The notes under the pieces were generated by a model that was given only the letters and a program-made list of their open reading frames with translations, was not told the DNA's origin and made no database searches. A stretch of 64,000 bases of DNA from the NCBI RefSeq assembly GCF_000179915.2, contig NC_014963.1, forward strand, positions 3,162,001 to 3,226,000, in the 5' to 3' direction. Positions 46,245 to 54,204 of the stretch are shown here, in pieces. Numbering within the stretch: position 1 is the stretch's first letter; each line of letters begins with the position of its first letter. Made by a program: the position numbers and the translations under genes. This DNA comes from Terriglobus saanensis SP1PR4. GTDB taxonomy: Bacteria; Acidobacteriota; Terriglobia; Terriglobales; Acidobacteriaceae.

Positions 46245-47220
46245 GTTTCCGCGCCACATAAATCCGAAAGCGGGACGGTTCTCGCCGGCGGCGTAGTCTT
46301 GCGATCCACGGACGCATGAACCACTTGAAGCCATACCAGGGAGAGTGCACTGTCCAACGAATGGAAAACTCTTCCTCCAACCTGCGCAACCGCTCGTCGG
46401 TCAGATATTCAAGACTTTTCACCGAATTGGATGCCGTATCAAAGCGCTGAAGAAATATGGCCTGGCGTTCTGCGACCATTTGCCTTCCACTTTCCTCCCG
46501 CGCATACCATGGGGTGTCACTGATGACGACCATTCCTCCGCGTTTGACGCAACGCATGGCCTCGCGGAGAGTCGCAACATAATCTTCGGAGTAATGAAAG
46601 GAGGCATTGAAGATAACTACGTCGAACTGCTCACTCTGAAATGGCAGACGCACCAGTTCTGCCTGGAATCGTGGCAGAGGATTTGGAAGACGTTTTTGAT
46701 AGGTCACAGCGGCCGCGAGGCCATCGTACTTGTTCGTGAGCAGGTCCACCGCGACAGGTTGATACCCGGCAAGAGCGAGTCGAAAGCTCATCCAGCAGTT
46801 GCCTGCGCCAAGGTCCAGAACCTTCTCATATCCAAGGTTGGGCTTCAGCACACGTTTCATCAGAAAGTCGTAACTCCGCGCTCTGATCTCCCACTGCCTG
46901 CTGTTTTTGCCAGTTAAGTCCTGATACGGAAGTCTTAGATAGTACTCTTCACTCTGGCTACCTCGGCCCTCTGCTGCACGGATTCGCTCGTAATCCTGGA
47001 TAAATTGGGCGTAGTACTGAATTCTCTCTTCGGGCAAAGCATGTACGATTCCGTTGCTAGTCTGCATGCGGAATGCGCACCTGGGACAATTCAATCCATC
47101 GACATCGGTCACGCAAGAGGGACACTGGAGGCTCACACCGCAATGTGCATCAGCGTCCCCGCGGCCCGTCTCGTCGACGCGGGCCTGAATATCTCCGTAA
47201 GCCATCGGGCGCGCCTGCAT
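46237..47220 (-). CDS. Class I SAM methyltransferase with N-terminal zinc-ribbon-like segment
   Basis: A 327-residue methyltransferase. The first 60 residues carry LQCPSCVTDVDGLNCPRCAFRM, two CPxC pairs that look like a zinc ribbon. The Rossmann domain then shows EKVLDLGAGNCWMSFRLALAGYQPVAVDL (motif I and acidic loop), FDVVIFNASFHYSED and VKRGGMVVISDTPWY. This layout is found in Ubi/MenG-like small-molecule methyltransferases. The start codon directly abuts the stop of the radical SAM gene, so expression is coupled. The methylated substrate is probably shared with the adjacent radical SAM, amidohydrolase and glycosyltransferase proteins. Confidence 0.85.
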   Translation of the reverse strand: MQARPMAYGDIQARVDETGRGDADAHCGVSLQCPSCVTDVDGLNCPRCAFRMQTSNGIVHALPEERIQYYAQFIQDYERIRAAEGRGSQSEEYYLRLPYQDLTGKNSRQWEIRARSYDFLMKRVLKPNLGYEKVLDLGAGNCWMSFRLALAGYQPVAVDLLTNKYDGLAAAVTYQKRLPNPLPRFQAELVRLPFQSEQFDVVIFNASFHYSEDYVATLREAMRCVKRGGMVVISDTPWYAREESGRQMVAERQAIFLQRFDTASNSVKSLEYLTDERLRRLEEEFSIRWTVHSPWYGFKWFMRPWIARLRRRREPSRFRIYVARKHA

Positions 47221-48714
47221 CTATGCTTTCCTGATTGAAATCAGCTGCTCGACGGGCACAATCACTGGAGGAATGAAGCCTTCCGCGGTTTCAGAAAACG
47301 AGAGGGCTTCCGCATCCCGGCTTATTGGTTCTAACTGATCCACCGTTCGCCATAAGGCTGCGACCCTGGCGTCCGTCTCTCCGGATGAATCGGCCACGCG
47401 CCACGAATCAACCTCGGCATGCAGAGCTTCGCGGACAGCACGATAAAAGTCTGTCGTATAGGCGGCTCTGAACATGATGCAGAGGTCGTCGCTGTCGGCC
47501 CAGTTACGCTTGGCGCCAAGTTGCATCTGGACGCGCTCATAGAAGGCTGTCCCCGGCAGTGGATACGAAAAGGAGATTCCAATGTCGTCAGGTCGTAACT
47601 TCCGAACCAAAGCGATCGTCTGCTGAAGCTCGACCCAGGTTTCACCCGGATAGCCGAACTGTAGAAAGAAGCATGCGCGAATGCCCGCCGCTTTCAGCCG
47701 CTCACGAGAAGCCACTATCGCATCGAGAGTAATGTCCTTGTCCATCGCGTCTAGGATGGTTTGAGCACCAGACTCTACGCCCATCCAAACCTCTGCACAT
47801 CCTGCAGTCTTCAAATGCAGTACAGTTTCTTCACCCATCAGATCGGCGCGCGACTGCACTTTGAACGGCACCGCTGCATTTCGTTTCGTAACCTCTTCTG
47901 CAAACTCTTTTACCCAGTGGCGATTCAGCGCGAAGATATCGTCACCGAACCAGATGTGTTCTACCCCTGCGCGCTTGAGCAACTCCATCTCTTCCGCGAC
48001 CGCTGAAGCTGCGCGAAGATGAAAGCGATTGCCGGAGATCGGTTTTGCACACCAGTTGCAGCGAAACGGACAGCCGCGACTGGCGACCATGTTCGTTGAA
48101 AAATAGCCATGTGCGCCAAGCCATGCTGCGCGATATGGTTCCAAGTCGATCAGATCACGAGCGGGGAGAGAGAGATGTGCCCAGGCAGGGTTCTTTGCTA
48201 ATCGTTGCGGGCTACTCACCATCTGCCCCTGCTCATCAAGTTTTATGAGTCCATCCTGCTCTGATAAATGGGTCCCCGTAAGGATCGAAGAGCATAGTTC
48301 TACAAGGACGTTTTCTGCCTCTCCACAAAGGACATAGTCGAATCCGTTCTCGAGAAATAATTCTGGGCTATCTGTGGAATCGGAACCGTGAATGATGACG
48401 ATAGCGCCGATGTCCCTGGAAGCTTTCGCAATCTCCCAGGCTACTTCCCTCATTCGCGTCAGACACATCTTTGAGAGAAAGTTGAAGTCATCCTCATATA
48501 CGGCAACGATCTTTGGCCGGTGCTGCAGCAGCATCGCCAGGAACTTCTCAGCGGGAGGTTCAAGCATCGCATCGAAGACGGCGACTGAGATGCCGTGATC
48601 GCGCAGTGCCGTGGCAGCGTAGAGCGTACCGATCGGCGTATATGGCTGCATCTTGCGCAGCTGCTTTGCGTCGTACGGTAGGTGATACGAATGAGTGAGT
48701 AGAACATCAGCCAA
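47221..48714 (-). CDS. B12-binding-domain-type radical SAM enzyme
   Basis: A 497-residue radical SAM protein. The iron-sulfur motif CPFRCNWC (CX3CX2C) follows SRG, as is usual in the class. The N-terminal 170 residues have the Rossmann layout of cobalamin-binding domains (TPIGTLYAATALRDHGISVAVFDA, IVIIHGSDSTDSPE), but the classical DxHxxG base-off motif is not evident. EHIWFGDDIFALN and VWMGVESGAQTILDAMDKD are typical of B12-type radical SAM proteins such as BchE- and PhpK-like enzymes. It is the first gene of the coupled quartet. The reaction (methylation, cyclisation or rearrangement) cannot be told from sequence. Confidence 0.87.
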   Translation of the reverse strand: MADVLLTHSYHLPYDAKQLRKMQPYTPIGTLYAATALRDHGISVAVFDAMLEPPAEKFLAMLLQHRPKIVAVYEDDFNFLSKMCLTRMREVAWEIAKASRDIGAIVIIHGSDSTDSPELFLENGFDYVLCGEAENVLVELCSSILTGTHLSEQDGLIKLDEQGQMVSSPQRLAKNPAWAHLSLPARDLIDLEPYRAAWLGAHGYFSTNMVASRGCPFRCNWCAKPISGNRFHLRAASAVAEEMELLKRAGVEHIWFGDDIFALNRHWVKEFAEEVTKRNAAVPFKVQSRADLMGEETVLHLKTAGCAEVWMGVESGAQTILDAMDKDITLDAIVASRERLKAAGIRACFFLQFGYPGETWVELQQTIALVRKLRPDDIGISFSYPLPGTAFYERVQMQLGAKRNWADSDDLCIMFRAAYTTDFYRAVREALHAEVDSWRVADSSGETDARVAALWRTVDQLEPISRDAEALSFSETAEGFIPPVIVPVEQLISIRKA

Positions 48715-48830
48715 GGTTCACCTCGGTCGTAGCCCATCGGCCATATTGTGACTGGGTATTCCACGGAACTAAAGACAATGAGGACTTCCGTTTCATGATG
48801 CCCAGCGTAGCCTTTCGCAAGCCACCCACT

Positions 48831-48857
48831 TGTCTCAAGAATGTCAACTCAATGTCA
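48831..48857 (-). promoter_or_regulatory. 11-bp-repeat box upstream of the radical SAM quartet
   Basis: Read toward the radical SAM gene, the half-sites are TGACA, TGACA and AGACA at exact 11-bp steps, ending 117 bp before its start codon. It lies immediately past the stop of the upstream ribA gene. Confidence 0.65.
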
Positions 48858-48861
48858 TCCT

Positions 48862-49518
48862 TTACCGAATGAGATCTGGCCGGGTAAAGTGCTCTACTTT
48901 ATTCGGCGCTAAGTCGGAAATATGGCCCATCTTCTCGCGTTTAACGGCAAGATAGTACTCGGAATAGGGGCTTCCTGGCACATCGGCACTCAAACGCTCG
49001 ATCACTTCAATTCCAGCGGCCGCGACTGCGTCGATTTTCTCTGGATTGTTCGTCATCAACCGTATGGAGGGGATTTTGAGAAACCGGAGAATCTCGACTG
49101 GTAGTCGATAGTCACGCAGGTCAGCGGCATGTCCCAACTGCAAATTGGCTTCGATTGTGTCGAGACCTCGCTCCTGGAGTGCATAGGCGCGCAGCTTTTC
49201 CATAAGACCGATCCCACGCCCCTCCTGATGCTCATAGAGCAGTATCCCGGTGCCTTCTTCGGCAATGACGCGCAACGCCAAGTGAAGCTGATCGTGGCAG
49301 TCGCAGCGCAGCGAGTGAAATACGTCGCCAGTGGTGCATTGCGAATGAATGCGAACTACAGGTGGTGAGTTATGAATGTCGCCAAGCACGAGGGCCAAAG
49401 CGCTCTCCTGGTATCCATTCCCTGTTTCGCTTCCCTGGTGAACGCCCTCAAACCCTAGCAGGCGAAAATTGGCCCAGCGTGTTGGAAGACTGACTTCAGC
49501 GATTTGTCTCAATGTCAT
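48862..49518 (-). CDS. ribA: GTP cyclohydrolase II
   Basis: A 218-residue stand-alone RibA, which opens GTP to give the pyrimidine precursor of riboflavin. All family features are present: zinc cysteines in SQCTTGDVFHSLRCDC, LYEHQEGRGIGLMEKLRAYALQERGLDTIEANLQLGHAADLRDY and IRLMTNNPEKIDA. The open frame extends to 49731 but the family start is matched by ATG 49518; the ribosome site is weak. It is third in a unit with a nucleotidyltransferase-like and a methyltransferase gene, 79 bp after the latter. It can supply the activity that the degenerate half of RibBA at 38 kb seems to lack. Confidence 0.92.
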   Translation of the reverse strand: MTLRQIAEVSLPTRWANFRLLGFEGVHQGSETGNGYQESALALVLGDIHNSPPVVRIHSQCTTGDVFHSLRCDCHDQLHLALRVIAEEGTGILLYEHQEGRGIGLMEKLRAYALQERGLDTIEANLQLGHAADLRDYRLPVEILRFLKIPSIRLMTNNPEKIDAVAAAGIEVIERLSADVPGSPYSEYYLAVKREKMGHISDLAPNKVEHFTRPDLIR

Positions 49519-49597
49519 CAACGTCGTTAGTCCCTGAAATATGTACGGCCCGTGTTGAAGAAGAGTTGTTGTTTCACTCTTCGTGGAGTTTTGAATC

Positions 49598-50410
49598 TTA
49601 TTGTTCTGTGCGGCGAAATTGGTACAGCACGTGATCTCCCAGCATCGCCAGAGGATGGGAAAGAACACGGTCCCAGCGCTCCATCGCTGCGAGCAGTCGT
49701 GGTTGTTTCGAAATCCACGGCTCTGCCGCACTGGGCGGCACGGTCACGCCGATGCCGATTCTCTGTTCGAGGGCAAACCAGGGAGAAAATGCGCGGACTA
49801 TCTCCGAGCGACGGTGATAGACAACCTGAAACTCGCGTTTTGCCAATCTGGCCGATACAGCGCCGCGCTTCCAACGGCGAAGCGCCAGATGCGGCCGTCC
49901 GCGAAGACTCTCTACAACCATTTCTCCGGGGCAACAAGTACCGAAAAATACCAGCATCGCGGCCGAACCAGGCTTCAAAAGGCGGGCCAACCCACACGCG
50001 ACGGGCTCAAGATCGGCGACGCAGTTGAGTGGCGCGAAGTTGGAAAAAGCTCCATCGAACGATGGTCGGCCCAACGATAGATAGCGCGTGGCAAAGTCTT
50101 TCATCTCTTCTCCCGCGGCAATCTCCGCGGAGGAACCAAATGGCCGTAGCTTTTGCTTTGCCAGTTTCACCATCGTTGGTGAGGGGTCGGTAAGCAGCAC
50201 TTCGAATCCACGCTGCGCGAGAAAGCATGCATCTTCGCCCGTGCCGCCACCGATCTCCAGGACGCGCCCGCCCGCAGGAAACTGTTGAAGCAACGCTGTA
50301 CGTACCGCGCGTCGCTGTGCGCTCACACTCTCCCATACGCCAAAACGCGAGTCGAACGCTGGTGCAATCGCGTCAAAGGCAAAAGCCGCTGGGCGTAAAG
50401 AAGAAGTCAT
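49598..50410 (-). CDS. Class I SAM-dependent methyltransferase
   Basis: A 270-residue methyltransferase beginning FAFDAIAPAFDSRFGVWESVSAQRRAVRTALL, typical of small-molecule methyltransferases of the UbiE type. Motif I is GGRVLEIGGGTGEDACFLAQRGFEVLLTDPS; later FDGAFSNFAPLNCVADL and LKPGSAAMLVFFG. The C-terminal third is basic and may bind the substrate. Its ATG overlaps the end of the nucleotidyltransferase-like gene by four bases (ATGA). The substrate is unknown. Confidence 0.87.
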   Translation of the reverse strand: MTSSLRPAAFAFDAIAPAFDSRFGVWESVSAQRRAVRTALLQQFPAGGRVLEIGGGTGEDACFLAQRGFEVLLTDPSPTMVKLAKQKLRPFGSSAEIAAGEEMKDFATRYLSLGRPSFDGAFSNFAPLNCVADLEPVACGLARLLKPGSAAMLVFFGTCCPGEMVVESLRGRPHLALRRWKRGAVSARLAKREFQVVYHRRSEIVRAFSPWFALEQRIGIGVTVPPSAAEPWISKQPRLLAAMERWDRVLSHPLAMLGDHVLYQFRRTEQ

Positions 50411-51717
50411 ATAGGAAGCCGATCCAAATGCCGCTGCCAGCGATACGACTCGACAGCATAACGAAAACCCTCCACAGCGTGAAAGCGCAGGCGGGAAAGA
50501 ATGAAGCGGGTTTGCACACGATACCGCGCAATGCGAGTCGAAATCGTTTCGTGCGATAGAGAACGGATCACAATCGGTGGTAGCTTCGACGGAAGCAGCG
50601 ATTTCTTAATCGGACGCCTACCCGAAACACCCGCTGTTTCGAGCTCCCTCTGCAGTAAGAGGTAAAGCTTGGAGCCCGGATGCTTTCCGAAAACAGTTCG
50701 GCGGCCATATAGATCTACCCAAAGCAGAGCCGAGGGAGGAAGGGCTCCCACAGTCCAATCCATCAGCATCTCGGGAGCGAAATCACCCATAATGTTAGTG
50801 ATCAAATAAATTACCACTCCAATTCCCAAGGAGGCCCTTGGGTCGCGCTCCGCCGTAGCGCGCAAATCTCGCCAGAACCTATCGTCGTCGTAACGCGCGA
50901 GTACATGGCGGTAGAACTCGAGAAGGTGTGCTGTACGGGAAAACTCACTGCAAACATCCTTGAAGGCATGCAAGCCCTGGCCCAGAAACAGATCGATAGG
51001 CGACAGTACAGGCATGGTCAGGCCGCATATCTCTCGAGGAACGATGCGGGCCAATCGCGAAGTTTGGCTAGAGGTCTCGGTTTCCAGATGCAACTCCACA
51101 GCACGGTCGGGGAGATCCTTGTAAAAATCTTTTGTGGAGACGTGCGGCGTCTCGTTGAGCTTGAACTCCCAACTCTTGCCGCTGATCGCGTACAAGCGAT
51201 AGCCCCTCCTCTCAAGAACCCGGCGAGCTTCGGGAACGCTTCGCTCGGCGATGAGGTAATCAAGATCAAATTGATGCCGCAGTTCGGGACGAGGCACCGA
51301 AATCGGACAGAGCGATACGCCCTTCATGACGGCGTAGGAAAGACCGGCCTGCTGAAACTCTCGCTGGAGGGCAATCGACTCCTCCAGCATGCCCTGCGTC
51401 CGTTTCTTGTTGTCGTCCATGTTCTGTTGCAAGCGGTCGAGAACGGGTTGCGGAAGCGTGTCGCGCAGCCCCAATTCCTTGAACCGCTCGAGCAGATAAA
51501 GGGTAAGACCGCTGACGTCGAGCCAATGTAGCAATCTCTGCCATTCTCTGCTGGAAAGATGGAGCAGCTGTCCGACTTGATCGGGAACGGGAGAGGAAAA
51601 GCTGAGTAAGATGGCCTCATGTATCTTCTGCTCGCGACTCAAGGGCTTCGATACGTCACCGTTCTTCAGGCGGCGTAGCAAAGAGCGGGTGCGAATTTGT
51701 ACCGAATCCAGGGCCAT
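50407..51717 (-). CDS. Nucleotidyltransferase-fold protein (NTP_transf_5-like)
   Basis: A 436-residue protein with the layout of the nucleotidyltransferase family PF14907: a helical start (SFSSPVPDQVGQLLHLSSREWQRLLHWLD, LLERFKELGL), then GLSYAVMKGVSLCPISVPRPELRHQFDLDYLIAERSVPEARRVLERRGYRL, containing the Asp-x-Asp (DLD) expected to bind metal. Such proteins occur with HprK-like kinases in polysaccharide loci and in some lasso-peptide clusters; their reaction is mostly unproven. Here the kinase-like gene is 9 kb away but under the same type of box. It heads a unit with a methyltransferase and ribA. Confidence 0.75.
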   Translation of the reverse strand: MALDSVQIRTRSLLRRLKNGDVSKPLSREQKIHEAILLSFSSPVPDQVGQLLHLSSREWQRLLHWLDVSGLTLYLLERFKELGLRDTLPQPVLDRLQQNMDDNKKRTQGMLEESIALQREFQQAGLSYAVMKGVSLCPISVPRPELRHQFDLDYLIAERSVPEARRVLERRGYRLYAISGKSWEFKLNETPHVSTKDFYKDLPDRAVELHLETETSSQTSRLARIVPREICGLTMPVLSPIDLFLGQGLHAFKDVCSEFSRTAHLLEFYRHVLARYDDDRFWRDLRATAERDPRASLGIGVVIYLITNIMGDFAPEMLMDWTVGALPPSALLWVDLYGRRTVFGKHPGSKLYLLLQRELETAGVSGRRPIKKSLLPSKLPPIVIRSLSHETISTRIARYRVQTRFILSRLRFHAVEGFRYAVESYRWQRHLDRLPI

Positions 51718-51752
51718 GCTGTCGTGAGACTAATGACCCCGACGAATAGGGT

Positions 51753-51790
51753 TGTCATCTCGTGGTCAGGTAATTGTCACGCCTTTGTTG
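51753..51790 (-). promoter_or_regulatory. 11-bp-repeat box upstream of the nucleotidyltransferase/methyltransferase/ribA unit
   Basis: Read toward the gene, the half-sites are CAACA, TGACA, TGACC and TGACA at exact 11-bp steps, ending 36 bp before the start codon. It marks the right-hand edge of the box-controlled locus. The remaining gap up to recG at 51949 shows nothing else I can name. Confidence 0.7.
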
Positions 51791-51948
51791 GATTTTGAAG
51801 AAAAGACTAAGGCCGGCGAGTACCTCACGCGTGTAGGTTGCAACGGCGGAGCAGAAATGCGGCAACGAGCTTGAGATCCAGATCCCTCTTCTAAGCCTTC
51901 ATCCGTCGCCAGCCCACACATGCGACGAAATTGATAGCATCGCTCTTG

Positions 51949-54192
51949 ATGGATCTTTCTACCCATGTGAAGTTTGTGAAGGGCGTTGGCGAACGCAACG
52001 CCGCTGCGCTGGTGCAGCGTGGCGTGGAAACGGTCGAGGACCTGCTATACCACCTGCCCTTTCGCTATGAAGACCGCCTGCATCCGCGCCCCATCGCGGA
52101 GTTGAAGGCGGGAGAGATGGCCAGCGTCATTGGCGAGGTACGCGGGAGCGTCCTTTTACACACGCGTTCCATGCCTCTGTTTGAGATGACTGTGGCGCAA
52201 GGCGTGGACACCGTGAAAGCCATGTGGTTTCGCGGGACCTATCTCAAGGACAAGTTCAAGCTGGGGCAGACCGTCGCGCTTTACGGAAAAATGGAGCCGT
52301 CACGGTCGAACGCAGGTAAGTTCAAGATGCTGCAGCCCCAGTTCGAAATCCTTCCTGAGCCTGGCGAAGAGGGCGGCTTCGAGATGCTGGAGATGGGGCG
52401 CATTGTGCCCGTGTACGAGACGCTCGGCGGTACGACCGCGTGGGGCGCCAAGCTGGGATCGAAGTGGATGCGACGCGTGGTATGGGATGTTCTGGAAGAG
52501 CTTGGTCGGGAGGGGACGCTCGACGAGCCGCTGCCGGGTGCGCTCCGCAAGAAGCTTGGACTGATGGATAGGCTCGAGGCCTTGCGCCGCGTGCACTTTC
52601 CGGAAGCCGGAACCTCTATGGTCGATCTTCAGAGCTCCGCGACACCCGCGCATCGGCGTCTGATCTTTGAAGAACTCTTCTACCTCGAACTTGGGCTGGA
52701 GTTGAAGCGGAAGCGTATGCGTGAGCGTACCGGTGTTCCCTTTACGACAGGCACAAAGGTGCGCGAGGCGATCAAACGCGTGCTTCCATTTCACCCGACG
52801 CCCGCGCAGAAACGTGTTCTGGGGGAGATCGTCGCCGATATGCAGAAGCCGCAGCCCATGCGGAGACTTCTGCAGGGCGATGTGGGTTCGGGCAAAACGA
52901 TCGTAGCGATGCAGGCTGCCATCGTCGCGATTGAAAACGGGTATCAAGCAGCCCTGATGGCCCCTACCGAGATCCTGGCAACACAGCACTATCTCAGCGC
53001 GAAGAAGCTGCTGGGCGATTCGTATACAGTCACCCTGCTCACGGGATCTCTGGATGCGCAGCAGAAGCGTCTGAATCGGCGCAAGATTTTTGCTGGTGAG
53101 AGCGAGCTTGTGGTGGGGACGCAGGCGCTCATTCAGGAGAAGGTTGATTTTGCGAACCTTGGTCTCGTGATTGTGGATGAGCAACATCGCTTTGGCGTTC
53201 GACAGCGATTCACGCTGATGAAGAAGCCTGGGACCGGCGACCCGGATGTTCTGGTGATGACGGCTACACCTATTCCGCGAACGCTGGCGATGACGGTTTA
53301 CGGCGACCTGGATGTGAGCGTGCTCGACGAGCTTCCTCCGGGGAGAACGCCGATTGTTACGCGACGCACGGGGGAAGAACGATCGGAAGAGGTGTGGGCC
53401 TTTGTTCTGAAGCAGGTGAAGATGGGACGTCAGGCCTACATCGTGTATCCGATGATCGAAGGCGCAAAGGAAGACCAGCCGGAGCTGGACTTCGCTGTCG
53501 ATCCTCCTGCAGAAGTAGAGGAGCCGAAGAAGCGGGCTGCGAAGAAAGCGACGAAGCCCAAGAAGCTCTTCAGCGAGAAAACCGTCATGCGCAGCGCGAC
53601 CGAGATGTATGACCACCTTCGTGCCGGAGCGCTCCGCGACATACGTCTGGGGCTGCTGCACGGCAAGCTCAGCGCAGATGAAAAAGAAGTCACCATGCGC
53701 CGCTTTCAGAGAGGCGAGATTGACGTCCTCGTGGCTACGACCGTCATCGAAGTGGGCGTGGATGTCCCGAACGCCAGTGTGATGGTGATCGAGCATGCAG
53801 AGCGGTTCGGTATGGCGCAGATGCACCAGCTGCGCGGACGTGTAGGGCGTGGAGCGGCAAAGAGCTATTGCATCCTTGTTACCGGTGCACGTGTAAGTCC
53901 GCAGGCGGAAGAGCGCGTAGGAGCTATGGTTCGTACGCAGAACGGCTTCGAACTTGCCGAGTTGGACCTTGCCCAACGCGGCCCTGGTGAGTTCTTCGGA
54001 ACACGACAGGCGGGCATGCCTGATTTCCGTGTAGCGAGCTTGCTGCGAGACCGCGATCTACTGGAGATGGCTAAGAAGGAAGCCGCCCGATTTATCGAGC
54101 GGCCCTATGACGTACCTGAAGTAGAGCGGGAGATGGTGCGGTCTCAGCTCAAACACCAGTGGCAGCGACGCTATGGGCTGGTGGAAGCCTAA
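51949..54192 (+). CDS. recG: ATP-dependent DNA helicase RecG
   Basis: A 747-residue branch-migration helicase that reverses stalled forks and processes Holliday-type junctions. The N-terminal wedge domain begins VKFVKGVGERNAAALVQRGVETVEDLLYHLPFRYEDR. The helicase core shows LLQGDVGSGKTIVAM (Walker A), VDEQHRFGVRQR (motif II), MTATPIPRTLAMTVYGDLD (motif III) and GRVGRG (motif VI). An unusual insert of about 35 residues rich in Lys, Ala, Glu and Pro (EVEEPKKRAAKKATKPKK) interrupts the second helicase domain. The ATG at 51949 matches the family start. It is the first gene right of the polysaccharide locus and has no box of its own orientation. Confidence 0.96.
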   Translation: MDLSTHVKFVKGVGERNAAALVQRGVETVEDLLYHLPFRYEDRLHPRPIAELKAGEMASVIGEVRGSVLLHTRSMPLFEMTVAQGVDTVKAMWFRGTYLKDKFKLGQTVALYGKMEPSRSNAGKFKMLQPQFEILPEPGEEGGFEMLEMGRIVPVYETLGGTTAWGAKLGSKWMRRVVWDVLEELGREGTLDEPLPGALRKKLGLMDRLEALRRVHFPEAGTSMVDLQSSATPAHRRLIFEELFYLELGLELKRKRMRERTGVPFTTGTKVREAIKRVLPFHPTPAQKRVLGEIVADMQKPQPMRRLLQGDVGSGKTIVAMQAAIVAIENGYQAALMAPTEILATQHYLSAKKLLGDSYTVTLLTGSLDAQQKRLNRRKIFAGESELVVGTQALIQEKVDFANLGLVIVDEQHRFGVRQRFTLMKKPGTGDPDVLVMTATPIPRTLAMTVYGDLDVSVLDELPPGRTPIVTRRTGEERSEEVWAFVLKQVKMGRQAYIVYPMIEGAKEDQPELDFAVDPPAEVEEPKKRAAKKATKPKKLFSEKTVMRSATEMYDHLRAGALRDIRLGLLHGKLSADEKEVTMRRFQRGEIDVLVATTVIEVGVDVPNASVMVIEHAERFGMAQMHQLRGRVGRGAAKSYCILVTGARVSPQAEERVGAMVRTQNGFELAELDLAQRGPGEFFGTRQAGMPDFRVASLLRDRDLLEMAKKEAARFIERPYDVPEVEREMVRSQLKHQWQRRYGLVEA

Positions 54193-54204
54193 GGTCGCGC
54201 CTGC

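Noticed and set aside
48715-48830. Possible sigma-54 promoter (GG and GC 10 bp apart) before the radical SAM gene
   Set aside because: The match is loose, and no equivalent was found behind the other boxes I checked.
40479-51717. Lasso-peptide biosynthetic cluster
   Set aside because: The kinase and nucleotidyltransferase-like genes fit, but cyclase, leader peptidase and precursor are absent.
23038-51790. Calling the 11-bp-repeat boxes true Pho boxes
   Set aside because: Spacing and core agree with Pho boxes, but the orientation to the genes is reversed, no -10 element was found at a constant distance, and no pho genes are in the window. They are therefore left as boxes of an unknown regulator.
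52300-53976. Minus-strand open frame of 558 codons opposite recG
   Set aside because: It is the mirror of a fully recognisable recG and has Arg/His-rich, non-protein-like composition.
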